From the NCBI RefSeq assembly GCF_902806455.1, contig NZ_CADCWQ010000001.1:1674001-1738000 (forward strand): 64,000 nucleotides of DNA, written 5' to 3'. Position 1 is the stretch's first letter, and each line of letters starts with the position of its first letter. Of this stretch, positions 8,564-18,011 are shown in pieces. This stretch comes from Virgibacillus doumboii. GTDB taxonomy: Bacteria; Bacillota; Bacilli; Bacillales; Amphibacillaceae. The notes under the pieces are model-generated. The model worked only from the letters and a program-made list of their open reading frames with translations, had not been told where the DNA came from and searched no databases. The position numbers and the translations under genes were made by a program.

Positions 8564-10204
8564 ATGAAACAAATAAAATGTGAATGCGGACATGTTAATC
8601 CGGAGGGAACGGTCCTTTGTGAGGCATGCGGCAAACCGATAGAAGAAAACCAGCATATTGACGGAAATGACAAGAAGAAATTACTGAATATGCGATATGA
8701 TGGAAGTGCACGGAGATCGCAAACATATAACAAGTCCATTGTCGACAAAATATGGAACTTCTTTTCTTCCGTTAAAGTCGGTGTCTGGCTGATTGTTTTA
8801 GCTTTAATTGCATCAGCACTTGGAACGATTTACCCGCAGGAAATGTACATACCTGCTGATGCAGCTTCACGAGATCCTGCTATTTTTTACGAAGAAACTT
8901 ATGGGATTACTGGTCAAATATATTATCAACTGGGTTTTCATAACCTATATGGTTCCTGGTGGTATTTGCTATTAATTGCATTGATAGGTATTTCATTGGT
9001 GATCTGCAGTATTGACCGGTTCGTACCTTTGTATAAAGCTTTGAAAAAACAAAAGCCAAAGCGCCATGCTACATTTATCAGAAGACAGCGTTTGTTCAGC
9101 GAAACGGAACATGTTACTGCCGATGAAAAAGAAAAAATGGTTTCCGGTTTAAAGAAACAGCGCTATAAAGTGCGCGAAGAAAATGGTCACATATTAGCTG
9201 AAAAAGGGCGTTTTTCCCGGTGGGGTCCTTATGTAAATCATATTGGTCTTATCATTATCCTTATTGCAGCATTATTGCGAATGACCCCGTTTATGTATCT
9301 GGATGAATATGTGTGGGTCAGAGAAGGACAGCAGACGGTTATTCCAGGTACTGAGGGTGAGTATTATATAAAAAATAAGAACTTTATTCTGGAAACGTAT
9401 GATAAAGATGATGAACGCTTTAAGGAAGCAATTGAACAGGAAGGAATGGTTGCGAAGAATTTTCAAACGAATGCAATCATCTATAAGAAATCCGGAGAGG
9501 CTGTTACCGGGGCCACATCTGAGCTTGAGAAAGTAACAGAAGCGAAAATAAAAATGAATCACCCATTGAAATTTGACGGATACACACTGTATCAAGCGGG
9601 TTATCAGTTAAATGAGTTTTCAAGTATGACATTTAAAATCCACAAAACAGATGATCCGGAAGAGAAATCGCTTGGCAGTTTTAAAATTGATTTAACTGAT
9701 CCAAAATCCGAATATAAATTAGACAATGGTTTTAAGGTTGTTGTGGATCAGTACTACCCGGATTATGAATTGGACAATGGTGTACCAAGAACAAAAACAG
9801 AGTATCCAAGAAATCCGGCATACGTATTTATTGTACATCCTCCTGATAACAGTGAACCTGAAATGAGTTTTGTAGGCATTGGAAAGAATGTGGATGCAAC
9901 CGGTGAAAACGATTATAAATTGGGCATCCAGAACTTCCAGACACATGCTGTCAGTGGATTAACGGTTCGCCGGGACTATACGCTTCCATTATTTATTATA
10001 GGTGCTGCCATCTTTATGATAGGAGTTATCCAGGGTATGTACTGGCAACACCGGAGGATTTGGATCCATCCTAAAGGTGAGGGTATATTAATGGCAGCCC
10101 ATACAAACAAAAACTGGTTTGGTGTGAAAAAAGATATTGAAAATATGATAAAAGATACCAATGTGAAAATGGTTGATGACCAACAGGAACTGGATGACAA
10201 GTAA
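8564..10204 (+). CDS. resB: Cytochrome c biogenesis protein ResB
   Basis: Large membrane subunit (546 aa) of the system II haem export/ligation complex, working with ResC to attach haem to c-type cytochromes outside the membrane. It begins with a small zinc-ribbon-like segment (Cys-x-Cys near residues 6-8, Cys-x2-Cys near 19-22). Membrane helices follow near residues 65-90, 125-150 and 225-245, then a long extracytoplasmic domain and a last helix near residue 475. The ATG has GCGAGGGAT upstream. The complex should serve QcrC, encoded 48 kb downstream. Confidence 0.93.
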   Translation: MKQIKCECGHVNPEGTVLCEACGKPIEENQHIDGNDKKKLLNMRYDGSARRSQTYNKSIVDKIWNFFSSVKVGVWLIVLALIASALGTIYPQEMYIPADAASRDPAIFYEETYGITGQIYYQLGFHNLYGSWWYLLLIALIGISLVICSIDRFVPLYKALKKQKPKRHATFIRRQRLFSETEHVTADEKEKMVSGLKKQRYKVREENGHILAEKGRFSRWGPYVNHIGLIIILIAALLRMTPFMYLDEYVWVREGQQTVIPGTEGEYYIKNKNFILETYDKDDERFKEAIEQEGMVAKNFQTNAIIYKKSGEAVTGATSELEKVTEAKIKMNHPLKFDGYTLYQAGYQLNEFSSMTFKIHKTDDPEEKSLGSFKIDLTDPKSEYKLDNGFKVVVDQYYPDYELDNGVPRTKTEYPRNPAYVFIVHPPDNSEPEMSFVGIGKNVDATGENDYKLGIQNFQTHAVSGLTVRRDYTLPLFIIGAAIFMIGVIQGMYWQHRRIWIHPKGEGILMAAHTNKNWFGVKKDIENMIKDTNVKMVDDQQELDDK

Positions 10205-10230
10205 GATTATCAAAAAGGAGGAGGATCTCC

Positions 10231-11418
10231 ATGGATTATTTAAGTATAAGCAGTACCATGCTGTATACAGCCTTTATCCTATACTTAATTGCTACACTTT
10301 TCTTTGGTGCCACCATTAAAGAAAAGAAAGCAGATAATAAAAAGGGGGTTGCCGGTAAAATAGGCATTTCTTTAACGATAATTGGTTTTGCAGCTCAGAT
10401 TGTCTATTTTATTACAAGGTGGATAGCAAGTGGTCATGCGCCTGTGAGTAACCTTTTCGAATTTATGACATTTTTCGGAATGGGATTGGTGTTAGCATTC
10501 ATTGTTATCTATTTTATATACAAATTAAATATTTTAGGGTTGTTTGCTTTGCCAATCGCATTGATTGTCATTGCCTATGCAAGTATGTTTCCAACAGAAA
10601 TTGCTCCATTGGTGCCATCGCTTCAAAGTCACTGGCTGTATATCCATGTAACAACCGTGTCATTAGGCGAAGCTATTTTATCAATCAGTTTTGTTGCTGG
10701 TCTTATTTATTTAATCAGGCAAATTGACCAATCAAAAAGGAGCAAACGGACTACCTGGCTGGAAGTTGTTTTAATTTCTCTGTTCATCTTTGTTGGCTTC
10801 AGTGTTATATCCACTGCTTTCAATTTGTCAGGATATAGTGCGGAATTTGAATATTCGTTCAATGGCGAAACGGTAACGACAAATTACCATCTGCCGCCGA
10901 TTGCCGGTCCGAATGAAGGTGAACTTTTAACTGGTGATCGAATGAATCCGCTGTTTGAGGCACCCGGATGGATGCAAGGTGTCGATGCAGCTCGGAAATT
11001 CAACACGCTTATCTGGTCAGTGCTAACCGGACTGGCGTTATACGGTTTAGCAAGACTGATTTTACGCAAACGGGTTGGAGCAGCGATCCAGCCTTTCCTG
11101 AAAAAAGCAAAACCGGATTTACTGGATGAAATTGCTTATCGTGCAGTGGCAATCGGGTTCCCTGTATTTACCTTGGGTGGATTAATTTTTGCCTCCATCT
11201 GGGCACAAATCGCCTGGGACCGCTTCTGGGGATGGGATCCCAAAGAAGTATGGGCACTGGTCACCTGGTTCTTTTATGCAGCATTTCTCCACTTACGTCT
11301 TTCAAGGGGCTGGCACGGTGAAAAATCTGCATGGCTCGCTGTCGGAGGTTTTGCCATAATTATGTTTAATCTTATTGCAGTTAATCTGGTTCTGGCAGGT
11401 CTTCACTCATATGCTTAA
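10231..11418 (+). CDS. resC: Cytochrome c biogenesis protein ResC (CcsA family)
   Basis: Polytopic haem-handling protein (395 aa) of the system II cytochrome c synthase. The tryptophan-rich [14 protein letters not shown] motif, which contacts haem, is intact near residues 330-345, and flanking histidines ([16 protein letters not shown]) are present. About eight hydrophobic helices are visible. AAAAGGAGGAGG lies before the ATG. It is the last structural gene before the regulatory pair resDE. Confidence 0.95.
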   Translation: MDYLSISSTMLYTAFILYLIATLFFGATIKEKKADNKKGVAGKIGISLTIIGFAAQIVYFITRWIASGHAPVSNLFEFMTFFGMGLVLAFIVIYFIYKLNILGLFALPIALIVIAYASMFPTEIAPLVPSLQSHWLYIHVTTVSLGEAILSISFVAGLIYLIRQIDQSKRSKRTTWLEVVLISLFIFVGFSVISTAFNLSGYSAEFEYSFNGETVTTNYHLPPIAGPNEGELLTGDRMNPLFEAPGWMQGVDAARKFNTLIWSVLTGLALYGLARLILRKRVGAAIQPFLKKAKPDLLDEIAYRAVAIGFPVFTLGGLIFASIWAQIAWDRFWGWDPKEVWALVTWFFYAAFLHLRLSRGWHGEKSAWLAVGGFAIIMFNLIAVNLVLAGLHSYA

Positions 11419-11480
11419 ACTAAATTGTAATTACCGTGATGGAAATTAGTTTTTAAATTAGTGGTAGAGGGGGAGTCCGG

Positions 11481-12194
11481 ATGGATACAAATGCAAAAAT
11501 ATTAGTTGTGGATGATGAAGAGAGAATTCGCCGTTTAGTTAAAATGTACCTTGAAAAAGAAGATTTTATTGTTGAGGAAGCCGAAAACGGAACGGAAGCA
11601 TTGGAACTTGCACTTGCAACTGATTATGACGTTATCTTATTGGATATTATGATGCCGGAAATGGACGGTATTGAAGTAACGAAAGAGTTACGTAAGGAAA
11701 AGGCTACTCCTATTATTATGCTTACAGCAAAAGGGGAAGAATCTAATCGTGTTCAGGGTTTTGAAGTGGGAACCGATGATTATATTGTAAAGCCCTTTAG
11801 TCCAAGGGAAGTTGTGTTGCGGGTAAAAGCATTATTGAGAAGAGTGTCCACAGTAAGTTACAGTGAGGCAGAAACACCAACGAAAAATTTGATTGTGTTT
11901 CCTCATTTGACTATTGATCATGATGCACACCGGGTTACGGCGGATGATACTGAAGTCAGCCTTACACCTAAAGAATATGAATTGTTATGCTTTTTTGCTG
12001 AATCACCTGACAAAGTATTCAGCCGTGAGCTATTATTAAAAGAAGTATGGCAATATGAGTTTTTCGGCGATTTACGTACAGTTGATACACATGTTAAACG
12101 CCTGCGGGAAAAATTAAACAATGTATCCAATGAGGCCGCCAGGATGATTGTTACCGTCTGGGGCGTTGGATATAAATTTGAGGTAGATGATTAA
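11481..12194 (+). CDS. resD: Response regulator ResD
   Basis: OmpR/PhoB-type response regulator (237 aa) controlling aerobic and anaerobic respiration genes in B. subtilis. The receiver domain has the acidic pair in VVDDEE, the phospho-acceptor Asp55 in LLDIMMPEMDG, Thr in MLTAKG and Lys in IVKPFSP. The C-terminal winged helix carries LTPKEYELLCFF and RTVDTHVKRLREKL. It follows resC by about 60 bp with its own GAGGGGGAG. The kinase gene resE starts two bases after its stop. Confidence 0.95.
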   Translation: MDTNAKILVVDDEERIRRLVKMYLEKEDFIVEEAENGTEALELALATDYDVILLDIMMPEMDGIEVTKELRKEKATPIIMLTAKGEESNRVQGFEVGTDDYIVKPFSPREVVLRVKALLRRVSTVSYSEAETPTKNLIVFPHLTIDHDAHRVTADDTEVSLTPKEYELLCFFAESPDKVFSRELLLKEVWQYEFFGDLRTVDTHVKRLREKLNNVSNEAARMIVTVWGVGYKFEVDD

Positions 12195-12196
12195 TC

Positions 12197-13954
12197 ATGT
12201 TTTGGCGAAGTGTTGTAGGGAAGCTAGCAATAACCATTTTATTGCTAGTTTCTTTTGTATTATTCATATTAACTATATTACTAATGGAGTTTTTTGAAAA
12301 CTTCCATGTAAATGAAGCTGAAGATGATATGATGCAAACAGCTGATAAAGTTTCCAGAATGGTTCAACAATACGACAATCAGGCATTGGCACTGGATACG
12401 GCTGAACGAGTGAAGGATCCTGTAAGCCGGATAGCTATCGTTTATGCTGATGGCACCTATTGGACATCAGGCAGCACGAATAGTGAATTGCGTACACCAG
12501 ATGTCGAGTGGCTGAAAAACGAGGAAGATTTAAAGAAAGTATTTACAAAGAACCAGGACGTGAAGAAACAGATGGTATTACCCGACAGTGATATAGAGGC
12601 AATGATTGTCGGTACACCGGTAAATCAGAATGCTGCTGTTTTTGTATATCAATCACTTGATATCGTTAATAAAACAAAAGCAGAAACAACAAAAATTATA
12701 TTACTGGCTGCCGGAATAGCAATTATTTTAACAACTATTTTCGCTTTCTTCCTGTCGACAAGAATTACCTCGCCTTTAATCAAGATGCGGGAGGCGGCAT
12801 TTGATCTGACACGTGGTGAATTTAACACGAAAGTCCCTATTTTGACTCATGATGAAATTGGTGAGCTGGCAATTGCATTTAACAGAATGGGAAGACAGTT
12901 GAAATTTCATATAAATGCATTAAGAGAAGAGAAGGAACAGCTTTCCAGTATTGTTAGTTCGATGGCGGATGGTGTAATAACGTTTAACCGTAATGGGGAC
13001 ATGCTTGTAACCAATCCACCCGCAGAGCGATTTATTGAAAACTTGAACTTTGAAAATAGTTTACAGGAAAGCGAGGGTTCTAAAAAGGCCCCGTACCCTT
13101 TGAATGAAATATTGCAAATTGTCATTAATGATGAAGATGAAGCTGTACGTGAAATAAATATTCAGGGGCGTACATGGGTTATGATTATGACTCCTTTGTA
13201 CAACCAGACATATGTCCGGGGATCTGTAGCTGTTATCCGTGATATGACAGAGGAACGACGTTTGGATAAACTGAGAAAAGATTTTATTGCAAACGTTTCT
13301 CATGAATTAAGAACGCCAATTTCCATGCTTCAGGGCTATAGCGAAGCGATTGTAGACGATGTTGCTGAAACAGTTGAAGAAAAAAACGAATTGGCACAAA
13401 TTATTCATGAAGAGTCGTTAAGAATGGGCCGTTTGGTTAATGAATTATTAGACCTTGCACGAATGGAAGCAGGACATATACGGTTAAATAAAGAAAATAT
13501 TGATTTAAATAATTTCATTGAACGTATATTGAAAAAATTTAAAGGTCTCGCATACGAAAATTGTGTAGAATTAAATTTGATGAACCATATAACCGCAACT
13601 GAATTAGAATTTGATCCGGATCGGGTGGAACAGGTCTTCACTAATTTAATCGACAATGCAATCAGACATTCCAATGAAAACGGAAAAGTAAACGTTATTG
13701 TGGATAGTGACCCAACAGGTATGTATGTTTCGATTGAGGATAATGGGAGCGGTATTCCAGAGGCTGATATACCGTTTGTGTTCGAACGGTTTTACAAGGC
13801 TGATAAGTCACGAACAAGAAACAAGAAGAAAAAAGGTACCGGGCTCGGGCTTGCTATTGCCAAAAACATAGTGGAAGCTCATAATGGAACAATTACGGTT
13901 AACAGTAAAGTTGACGAAGGAACGACATTTACCTTCAGGATACCTGCTGAGTAG
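12197..13954 (+). CDS. resE: Sensor histidine kinase ResE
   Basis: Membrane sensor kinase (585 aa) partnering ResD. Order: N-terminal helix, extracytoplasmic sensor region (about residues 35-165), second helix (about 165-190), HAMP linker, PAS domain (about 245-360), HisKA box with the phospho-accepting His369 in NVSHELRTP, and an HATPase_c domain with the N-box (NLIDNAIRHS), DNGSGIP, FERFYKADKSR and GTGLGLAI. The PAS domain is reported as the redox-sensing part in B. subtilis ResE. All catalytic boxes look intact. Confidence 0.95.
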   Translation: MFWRSVVGKLAITILLLVSFVLFILTILLMEFFENFHVNEAEDDMMQTADKVSRMVQQYDNQALALDTAERVKDPVSRIAIVYADGTYWTSGSTNSELRTPDVEWLKNEEDLKKVFTKNQDVKKQMVLPDSDIEAMIVGTPVNQNAAVFVYQSLDIVNKTKAETTKIILLAAGIAIILTTIFAFFLSTRITSPLIKMREAAFDLTRGEFNTKVPILTHDEIGELAIAFNRMGRQLKFHINALREEKEQLSSIVSSMADGVITFNRNGDMLVTNPPAERFIENLNFENSLQESEGSKKAPYPLNEILQIVINDEDEAVREINIQGRTWVMIMTPLYNQTYVRGSVAVIRDMTEERRLDKLRKDFIANVSHELRTPISMLQGYSEAIVDDVAETVEEKNELAQIIHEESLRMGRLVNELLDLARMEAGHIRLNKENIDLNNFIERILKKFKGLAYENCVELNLMNHITATELEFDPDRVEQVFTNLIDNAIRHSNENGKVNVIVDSDPTGMYVSIEDNGSGIPEADIPFVFERFYKADKSRTRNKKKKGTGLGLAIAKNIVEAHNGTITVNSKVDEGTTFTFRIPAE

Positions 13955-13972
13955 AAATAAATGTGACAAAAT

Positions 13973-14001
13973 TTGTTATTTTATGATATGATTAGTATGA
14001 A
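13973..14001 (+). promoter_or_regulatory. Likely promoter of the cobalamin riboswitch operon
   Basis: TTGTTA and TATGAA are 17 bp apart, ending about ten bases before the first riboswitch helix. It also lies just after resE, separating the two units. Confidence 0.45.
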
Positions 14002-14011
14002 TTGAATACTA

Positions 14012-14183
14012 ATTATAGATAGTGGTGCTTTACCTTAATAGGGAATCCAGTGGAAAGCTGGAACTGTCCTCGCAACTGTAAGTGATGTACGAAATAAGCG
14101 TAATCCACTGTATGATGCTGTCATATGGGAAGGGCTTAAAGTAGGGATGAATCACGAGTCAGTAGACCTGCCATTGTCTAACG
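14012..14183 (+). promoter_or_regulatory. Cobalamin (AdoCbl-class) riboswitch aptamer
   Basis: The RNA shows the ordered conserved blocks of the cobalamin riboswitch: GGTGCTTT, TTAATAGGGAATCCAGTG, an AA-rich junction followed by ACTGTCCTCGCAACTGTAAG, and the B12 box GAGTCAGTAGACCTGCC near 14157-14173. These blocks are diagnostic of the family. A rho-independent terminator 80 bases downstream is the likely expression platform, so cobalamin binding should stop transcription of the two genes that follow. Exact outer borders are approximate. Confidence 0.93.
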
Positions 14184-14260
14184 TTTCAATGCTTCGAGGG
14201 TATGAGCGATTGGGACAACCGAGTGCATTTTGATGGTTTTTGATATGTATCGATTGTCTA

Positions 14261-14296
14261 AAAAGCTGACACCTGAGGAAGGGTCAGCTTTTTTTA
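14261..14296 (+). terminator. Riboswitch expression-platform terminator
   Basis: AAAAGCTGAC pairs with GTCAGCTTTT, followed by a run of T. It sits between the aptamer and the first gene, as expected for transcriptional control. Confidence 0.85.
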
Positions 14297-14394
14297 CTTG
14301 AAAATGGTTTTGAAACAGACATAGAAATACCATAATGTACAGGTTACCAACGCCCAATTCTCCTCAACAAATAAAGAAATGGAGGAATGGGAAA

Positions 14395-14838
14395 ATGAAC
14401 AAATGGTTTTTACGGATTGCATCTGTGCTGGTAGTCTTTGGACTATTGGTTGGCTGTGGTGCAGAAGAACAGGATCAGGAACAGGTTCAGGTTGAGACAA
14501 ACAACCAAAATGAGGAAAGTACGTCCGGTGAGAATACAGAAGAACAAAATGAAGACACCGTTCGAATTACAATCTCCAAGGGTAATGGTGATGAATACCT
14601 TAACGAAAAAGAGATTGAAATTGAAGAAGGTGCAATCTTAATGGAAGTAATGAAAAATAATTTTGAACTGAAAGAGGACGGTGGCTTTATCACCTCTATT
14701 GAAGGTGTGGCAGCTAAAGAATCCGAAAAGACGTTTTGGGCAATAATGGTAAACGGTGAAATGGCCCAAGTGGGTGCTAAGGAATTAAAACTTTCTCCAG
14801 GTGATGAAGTGACCTTAGACCTACAATCGTATGAGTGA
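14395..14838 (+). CDS. DUF4430 (transcobalamin-like C-terminal domain) lipoprotein
   Basis: A 147-aa secreted lipoprotein with lipobox LLVGC (Cys21), an acidic, Gln/Glu/Asn-rich linker (about residues 22-58) and one DUF4430 domain (about 60-147). This is the fold found at the C-terminus of eukaryotic transcobalamin and intrinsic factor; FWAIMVNGE and LSPGDEVTLDL are typical segments. The start is the ATG preceded by GGAGG at nine bases; an upstream in-frame ATG at 14335 would disrupt the signal peptide. Placement behind a cobalamin riboswitch and overlapping an ECF S-component gene suggests it captures cobalamin or a related corrinoid at the cell surface. That role is inference. Confidence 0.85.
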   Translation: MNKWFLRIASVLVVFGLLVGCGAEEQDQEQVQVETNNQNEESTSGENTEEQNEDTVRITISKGNGDEYLNEKEIEIEEGAILMEVMKNNFELKEDGGFITSIEGVAAKESEKTFWAIMVNGEMAQVGAKELKLSPGDEVTLDLQSYE

Positions 14839-15359
14839 TTCCATTGAATACGTATAAATTAACATTACTGGCATTACTTGCAGCACTGGCAGTTGTTGGT
14901 AGAGCAGCCTTTGCCTTTATACCAAATGTACAGCCGGTTACCTCGCTGATAATTATTTGCGGGTTATTACTGGGTCCGCTCGCGGCAATCATTTTGGCAG
15001 GCTTAACCACGTTTTTATCGAATATGCTGTTAGGTATGGGAGTATGGACAGTTTGGCAGATTGTTTCATGGGGATTGATCGGCTTATTAAGCGGACTTCT
15101 CGGAAAATATCCGCGGAAAATTCCAATTTGGATTATCGTTTTATTTTCCATTTTCAGCGGCTTTCTGTATGGGTTTGTGATTTCACTTATGACCTATTCA
15201 GTTGCCGGGCAGTTTTGGCCATATTTTATTGCCGGACTTCCGTTCACCGTAAACCATGCCGTTGGAAATGCAATATTCATGATCATGTTTTACCCTGCAA
15301 TCGTACATTTATTTAAAAAATATGCCAATAATCGCTTTAACCTGCAAAATACCAACTGA
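14835..15359 (+). CDS. ECF transporter S-component, probable cobalamin/corrinoid specificity
   Basis: A polytopic membrane protein of about 174 aa with six hydrophobic segments. The AxxxA-type helix near the start (LALLAALAVVGRAAF), used to dock on the EcfT scaffold, and the GLLLGPLAAIILAGLTTFLSN and FTVNHAVGNAIF segments are typical of S-components. A GTG overlaps the lipoprotein stop (GTGA); a TTG nine bases later is an alternative. No EcfA or EcfT genes are adjacent, so it would use the shared energising module encoded elsewhere (group II ECF). Substrate is inferred from the riboswitch and the DUF4430 partner. Confidence 0.8.
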   Translation: MIPLNTYKLTLLALLAALAVVGRAAFAFIPNVQPVTSLIIICGLLLGPLAAIILAGLTTFLSNMLLGMGVWTVWQIVSWGLIGLLSGLLGKYPRKIPIWIIVLFSIFSGFLYGFVISLMTYSVAGQFWPYFIAGLPFTVNHAVGNAIFMIMFYPAIVHLFKKYANNRFNLQNTN

Positions 15360-15382
15360 ATGTGGTTGGTATTTTTGCTTTT
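15346..15382 (+). terminator. Terminator of the cobalamin uptake pair
   Basis: AAAATACCAAC pairs with GTTGGTATTTT, followed by TGCTTTTTT. The stem starts inside the last codons of the S-component gene. Confidence 0.8.
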
Positions 15383-15404
15383 TTCTAATATAGTATTAAT
15401 ATAT

Positions 15405-15431
15405 TGTAACTTTATTTTGATATTAATCGAC
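15405..15431 (+). promoter_or_regulatory. SigX-type (ECF) promoter of sigX-rsiX
   Basis: TGTAAC and CGAC are exactly 17 bp apart, matching the B. subtilis SigX/SigW promoter pattern (an AAC-containing -35 and CGAC -10). It lies 25 bases before the sigX start, implying positive autoregulation. Confidence 0.7.
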
Positions 15432-15455
15432 TATATTATTGAACGGGGGATCTTG

Positions 15456-15992
15456 ATGAATACCGTTTTTGAGAAATTTTACGATAACTATCATAACGAT
15501 TTGTATCAATTTATTTTCTATATGGTAAAAGATAAAGAGACATGTGAAGACCTCGTTCAGGAAGTATACATCAAGGTGTTAAAGTCCTATGACTCATTTA
15601 AAGGTGACAGCAGTGAAAAGACATGGCTGTTTTCGATTGCGCGTCATGTAACAATCGATTATTTTCGGTCAATGAAAAGAAAACGAAAGCGTATTTCGGA
15701 ATTCTTTGACTGGAATGAAAAAGGACAGCTAATACAGGATCAAAATCCATTGCCTGATGAAATAGCTGAGCAAAATGAGGAGATAAAGAATGTCTACCGT
15801 TATTTGGACAAATGTACTCCTGACCAAAAAAGTGTTCTTATCTTAAGGTATATTCAATCTTTTTCCATTCAGGAGACTGCAGATATTTTAAATTTCAGTG
15901 TAAGCAAAGTAAAAACAACACAGCATCGTGGACTGAAGGTCTTGCGTAATTACATAAGTGAAGATCAAAAGAAAGGAGGAGATACAACATGA
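15456..15992 (+). CDS. sigX: ECF RNA polymerase sigma factor SigX
   Basis: Sigma-70 region 2 and 4 protein of 178 aa. The region 2 core DLVQEVYIKVLKSYDSFKG and SSEKTWLFSIARHVTIDYFR, and region 4 FSIQETADILNFSVSKVKTT, match B. subtilis SigX closely. SigX controls cell-surface charge and resistance to cationic peptides there. The start is the ATG behind GGGGGATCTTG; the frame remains open upstream but without a plausible start signal. Its anti-sigma gene overlaps it by four bases (ATGA). In B. subtilis sigX follows resE directly; here the cobalamin operon lies between. Confidence 0.93.
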   Translation: MNTVFEKFYDNYHNDLYQFIFYMVKDKETCEDLVQEVYIKVLKSYDSFKGDSSEKTWLFSIARHVTIDYFRSMKRKRKRISEFFDWNEKGQLIQDQNPLPDEIAEQNEEIKNVYRYLDKCTPDQKSVLILRYIQSFSIQETADILNFSVSKVKTTQHRGLKVLRNYISEDQKKGGDTT

Positions 15993-17182
15993 AAAGGTCT
16001 GACAACAATGATCAGCATCAGATTGAAGAATCACTGAAACTAATGCCAAAAGTGGAAGACAACATGGAAAAGGACATATTATATCAGCGTATCTCCTCTG
16101 AATTGAATAAAAGGGGACACAAAAGGAGCAAAAAGGTTTATGTGCTTCCTGCTCTTGGCACAGTTATGGTACTGGCGCTGCTCGTATTAATCATACCGAC
16201 CCTTATGAACGACGTGATGTTTCAGAGCAGCAGTGAAAGTTCCGGTGACAGGATAATGGAGGATTCTGCTGCGAATGAAAGTATGGAAAGCAGTGAAGAA
16301 GCAGGCATTCAGTCAAACAGCCAGGAAAACTCCGCAGATTCCGGAGAGACTCAACAGGATACGATGATGATGGATAGAGCATTAACGTCTAATGTTATAC
16401 ATTCTCCCAACGAGAACTCCAATATTGTTCATGGAGCTGTTATGGATTCACAAGCTCAATATGTCGTCCCGTTTTCCATTCCAATTTCCAGCTCAGAAAA
16501 TCCTGAAAAATATTATAATCAATTAGGCAGCTTGGTGGATGAAGGTTCTTGGGGTGTAAGCGAATTTATGTTTAACGATGCTACATTCCGGTTAAACCGG
16601 GAAAATAGTCAGGTGCTTATTGATCTGCCCAAAGATTTTTCAATTGGACCAAGTGGTGCTCCAGGTAATAGTTTTGAAGATACATTGACAGCAATGTTTA
16701 AGCCATATCAAATTGATACAGTCAACTTTAATCGGGAAGTGAAGCTTGGGGCAATTGGCAGTGTAAATGAATTACCATTAAAGTCAAAGAAGGTAGTTTA
16801 TAAGCTATATAAGGAATCTGCTGATAAACGGGAATTTCTTGTTCGGGTGCCAGTTGAGGATCAGGCAGATATGAAAACAGCACTTTCGGAAATGAAAAAA
16901 GATGAAAAAGACTTTAATGTCTCACAGTCTGTACCGAACTCTGTTGATTTCTCCGTTAAGACTGAAGGAAAACAGGTTCTTTTAACATTTAACAATAAAG
17001 AATCGGTTACAGTTAGCCAGGAAACAGTTACGATGATTGATGCATTACTCATGACAGCCAAAAGTTTCGGGTATCAGGAAGTAAGGTTCACAAATGCCCC
17101 ATATGAAACAATCGGTCCATACGAATTAACAGGGCCAATCAAAGTACCTGAAGGCGCCAATCCGATAAATATAAATGAGTAA
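15989..17182 (+). CDS. rsiX: Anti-sigma-X factor RsiX
   Basis: A 397-aa membrane protein with a cytoplasmic N-terminus of about 48 residues, one membrane helix (about 50-70) and a long extracytoplasmic part. The latter starts with a Ser/Glu/Asn-rich low-complexity stretch (about 75-130) and ends in a folded region like RsiX of B. subtilis. It is translated from an ATG overlapping the sigX stop, as sigma/anti-sigma pairs often are. It should hold SigX inactive until the envelope is stressed. Confidence 0.88.
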   Translation: MKRSDNNDQHQIEESLKLMPKVEDNMEKDILYQRISSELNKRGHKRSKKVYVLPALGTVMVLALLVLIIPTLMNDVMFQSSSESSGDRIMEDSAANESMESSEEAGIQSNSQENSADSGETQQDTMMMDRALTSNVIHSPNENSNIVHGAVMDSQAQYVVPFSIPISSSENPEKYYNQLGSLVDEGSWGVSEFMFNDATFRLNRENSQVLIDLPKDFSIGPSGAPGNSFEDTLTAMFKPYQIDTVNFNREVKLGAIGSVNELPLKSKKVVYKLYKESADKREFLVRVPVEDQADMKTALSEMKKDEKDFNVSQSVPNSVDFSVKTEGKQVLLTFNNKESVTVSQETVTMIDALLMTAKSFGYQEVRFTNAPYETIGPYELTGPIKVPEGANPININE

Positions 17183-17190
17183 TTTCTGCT

Positions 17191-17240
17191 GAAGCGTTCA
17201 TAAAGGAACATATCCTTTGGGAACGCTTTTCATTTTGACT
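17191..17240 (+). terminator. Terminator of sigX-rsiX
   Basis: AGCGTTC..AAAGGA and TCCTTT..GAACGCT form a long stem with an internal bulge, followed by TTTTCATTTT. Confidence 0.75.
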
Positions 17241-17286
17241 TTTTATACTTTGCGAATTATTATATAAGTGGAGGAGAAAACGAACA

Positions 17287-17577
17287 ATGATTGCAATGAA
17301 TCAAAGCACGATTATTGAAAAATTATCAGCGAAAATTAAATTGATACGAGTAGAAAGCAACTATACACAGGAAAAGATGGCTGCTGTCCTGGGGATATCC
17401 AAAAAGTCACTTGTACAAATTGAAAAGCGCCGGAATAATGCCAACTGGACTACTATCGTAGCATTATGTGCATTATTTCGTCACAGTGAAATTATTCGGA
17501 TTACAATAGGAAATGATGTACTCAAAACATTGGAAACAGCAGTACACATTAGTGAAGTAAGTATCAAAGATAGCTGA
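17287..17577 (+). CDS. Small XRE-family DNA-binding regulator
   Basis: A 96-aa protein whose first 60 residues form a Cro/CI-type helix-turn-helix (KIKLIRVESNYTQEKMAAVL, then GISKKSLVQIEKRR). The remaining 35 residues are alpha-helical and hydrophobic, perhaps for dimerisation. GGAGGAGAAAA lies upstream of the first ATG, with a second in-frame ATG three codons on. It stands alone between rsiX and the convergent ferredoxin gene. No target operon can be named from the sequence. Confidence 0.7.
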   Translation: MIAMNQSTIIEKLSAKIKLIRVESNYTQEKMAAVLGISKKSLVQIEKRRNNANWTTIVALCALFRHSEIIRITIGNDVLKTLETAVHISEVSIKDS

Positions 17578-17606
17578 TTCCAACGATTATGAAACCAGCC
17601 TGCAGT

Positions 17607-17933
<327 letters not shown>

Positions 17934-18011
17934 CTAAAGAATAAAGTGTTATGATAAGTGTTGAAAGAAATTTACAATCGTAACAATTCCATTAGTAAAG
18001 GAGTAACCGCC

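Noticed and set aside
14335..14394. 20-residue extension of the DUF4430 lipoprotein
   Set aside because: It would put charged residues before the signal peptide; the later ATG has a proper GGAGG and leaves a standard lipoprotein signal.
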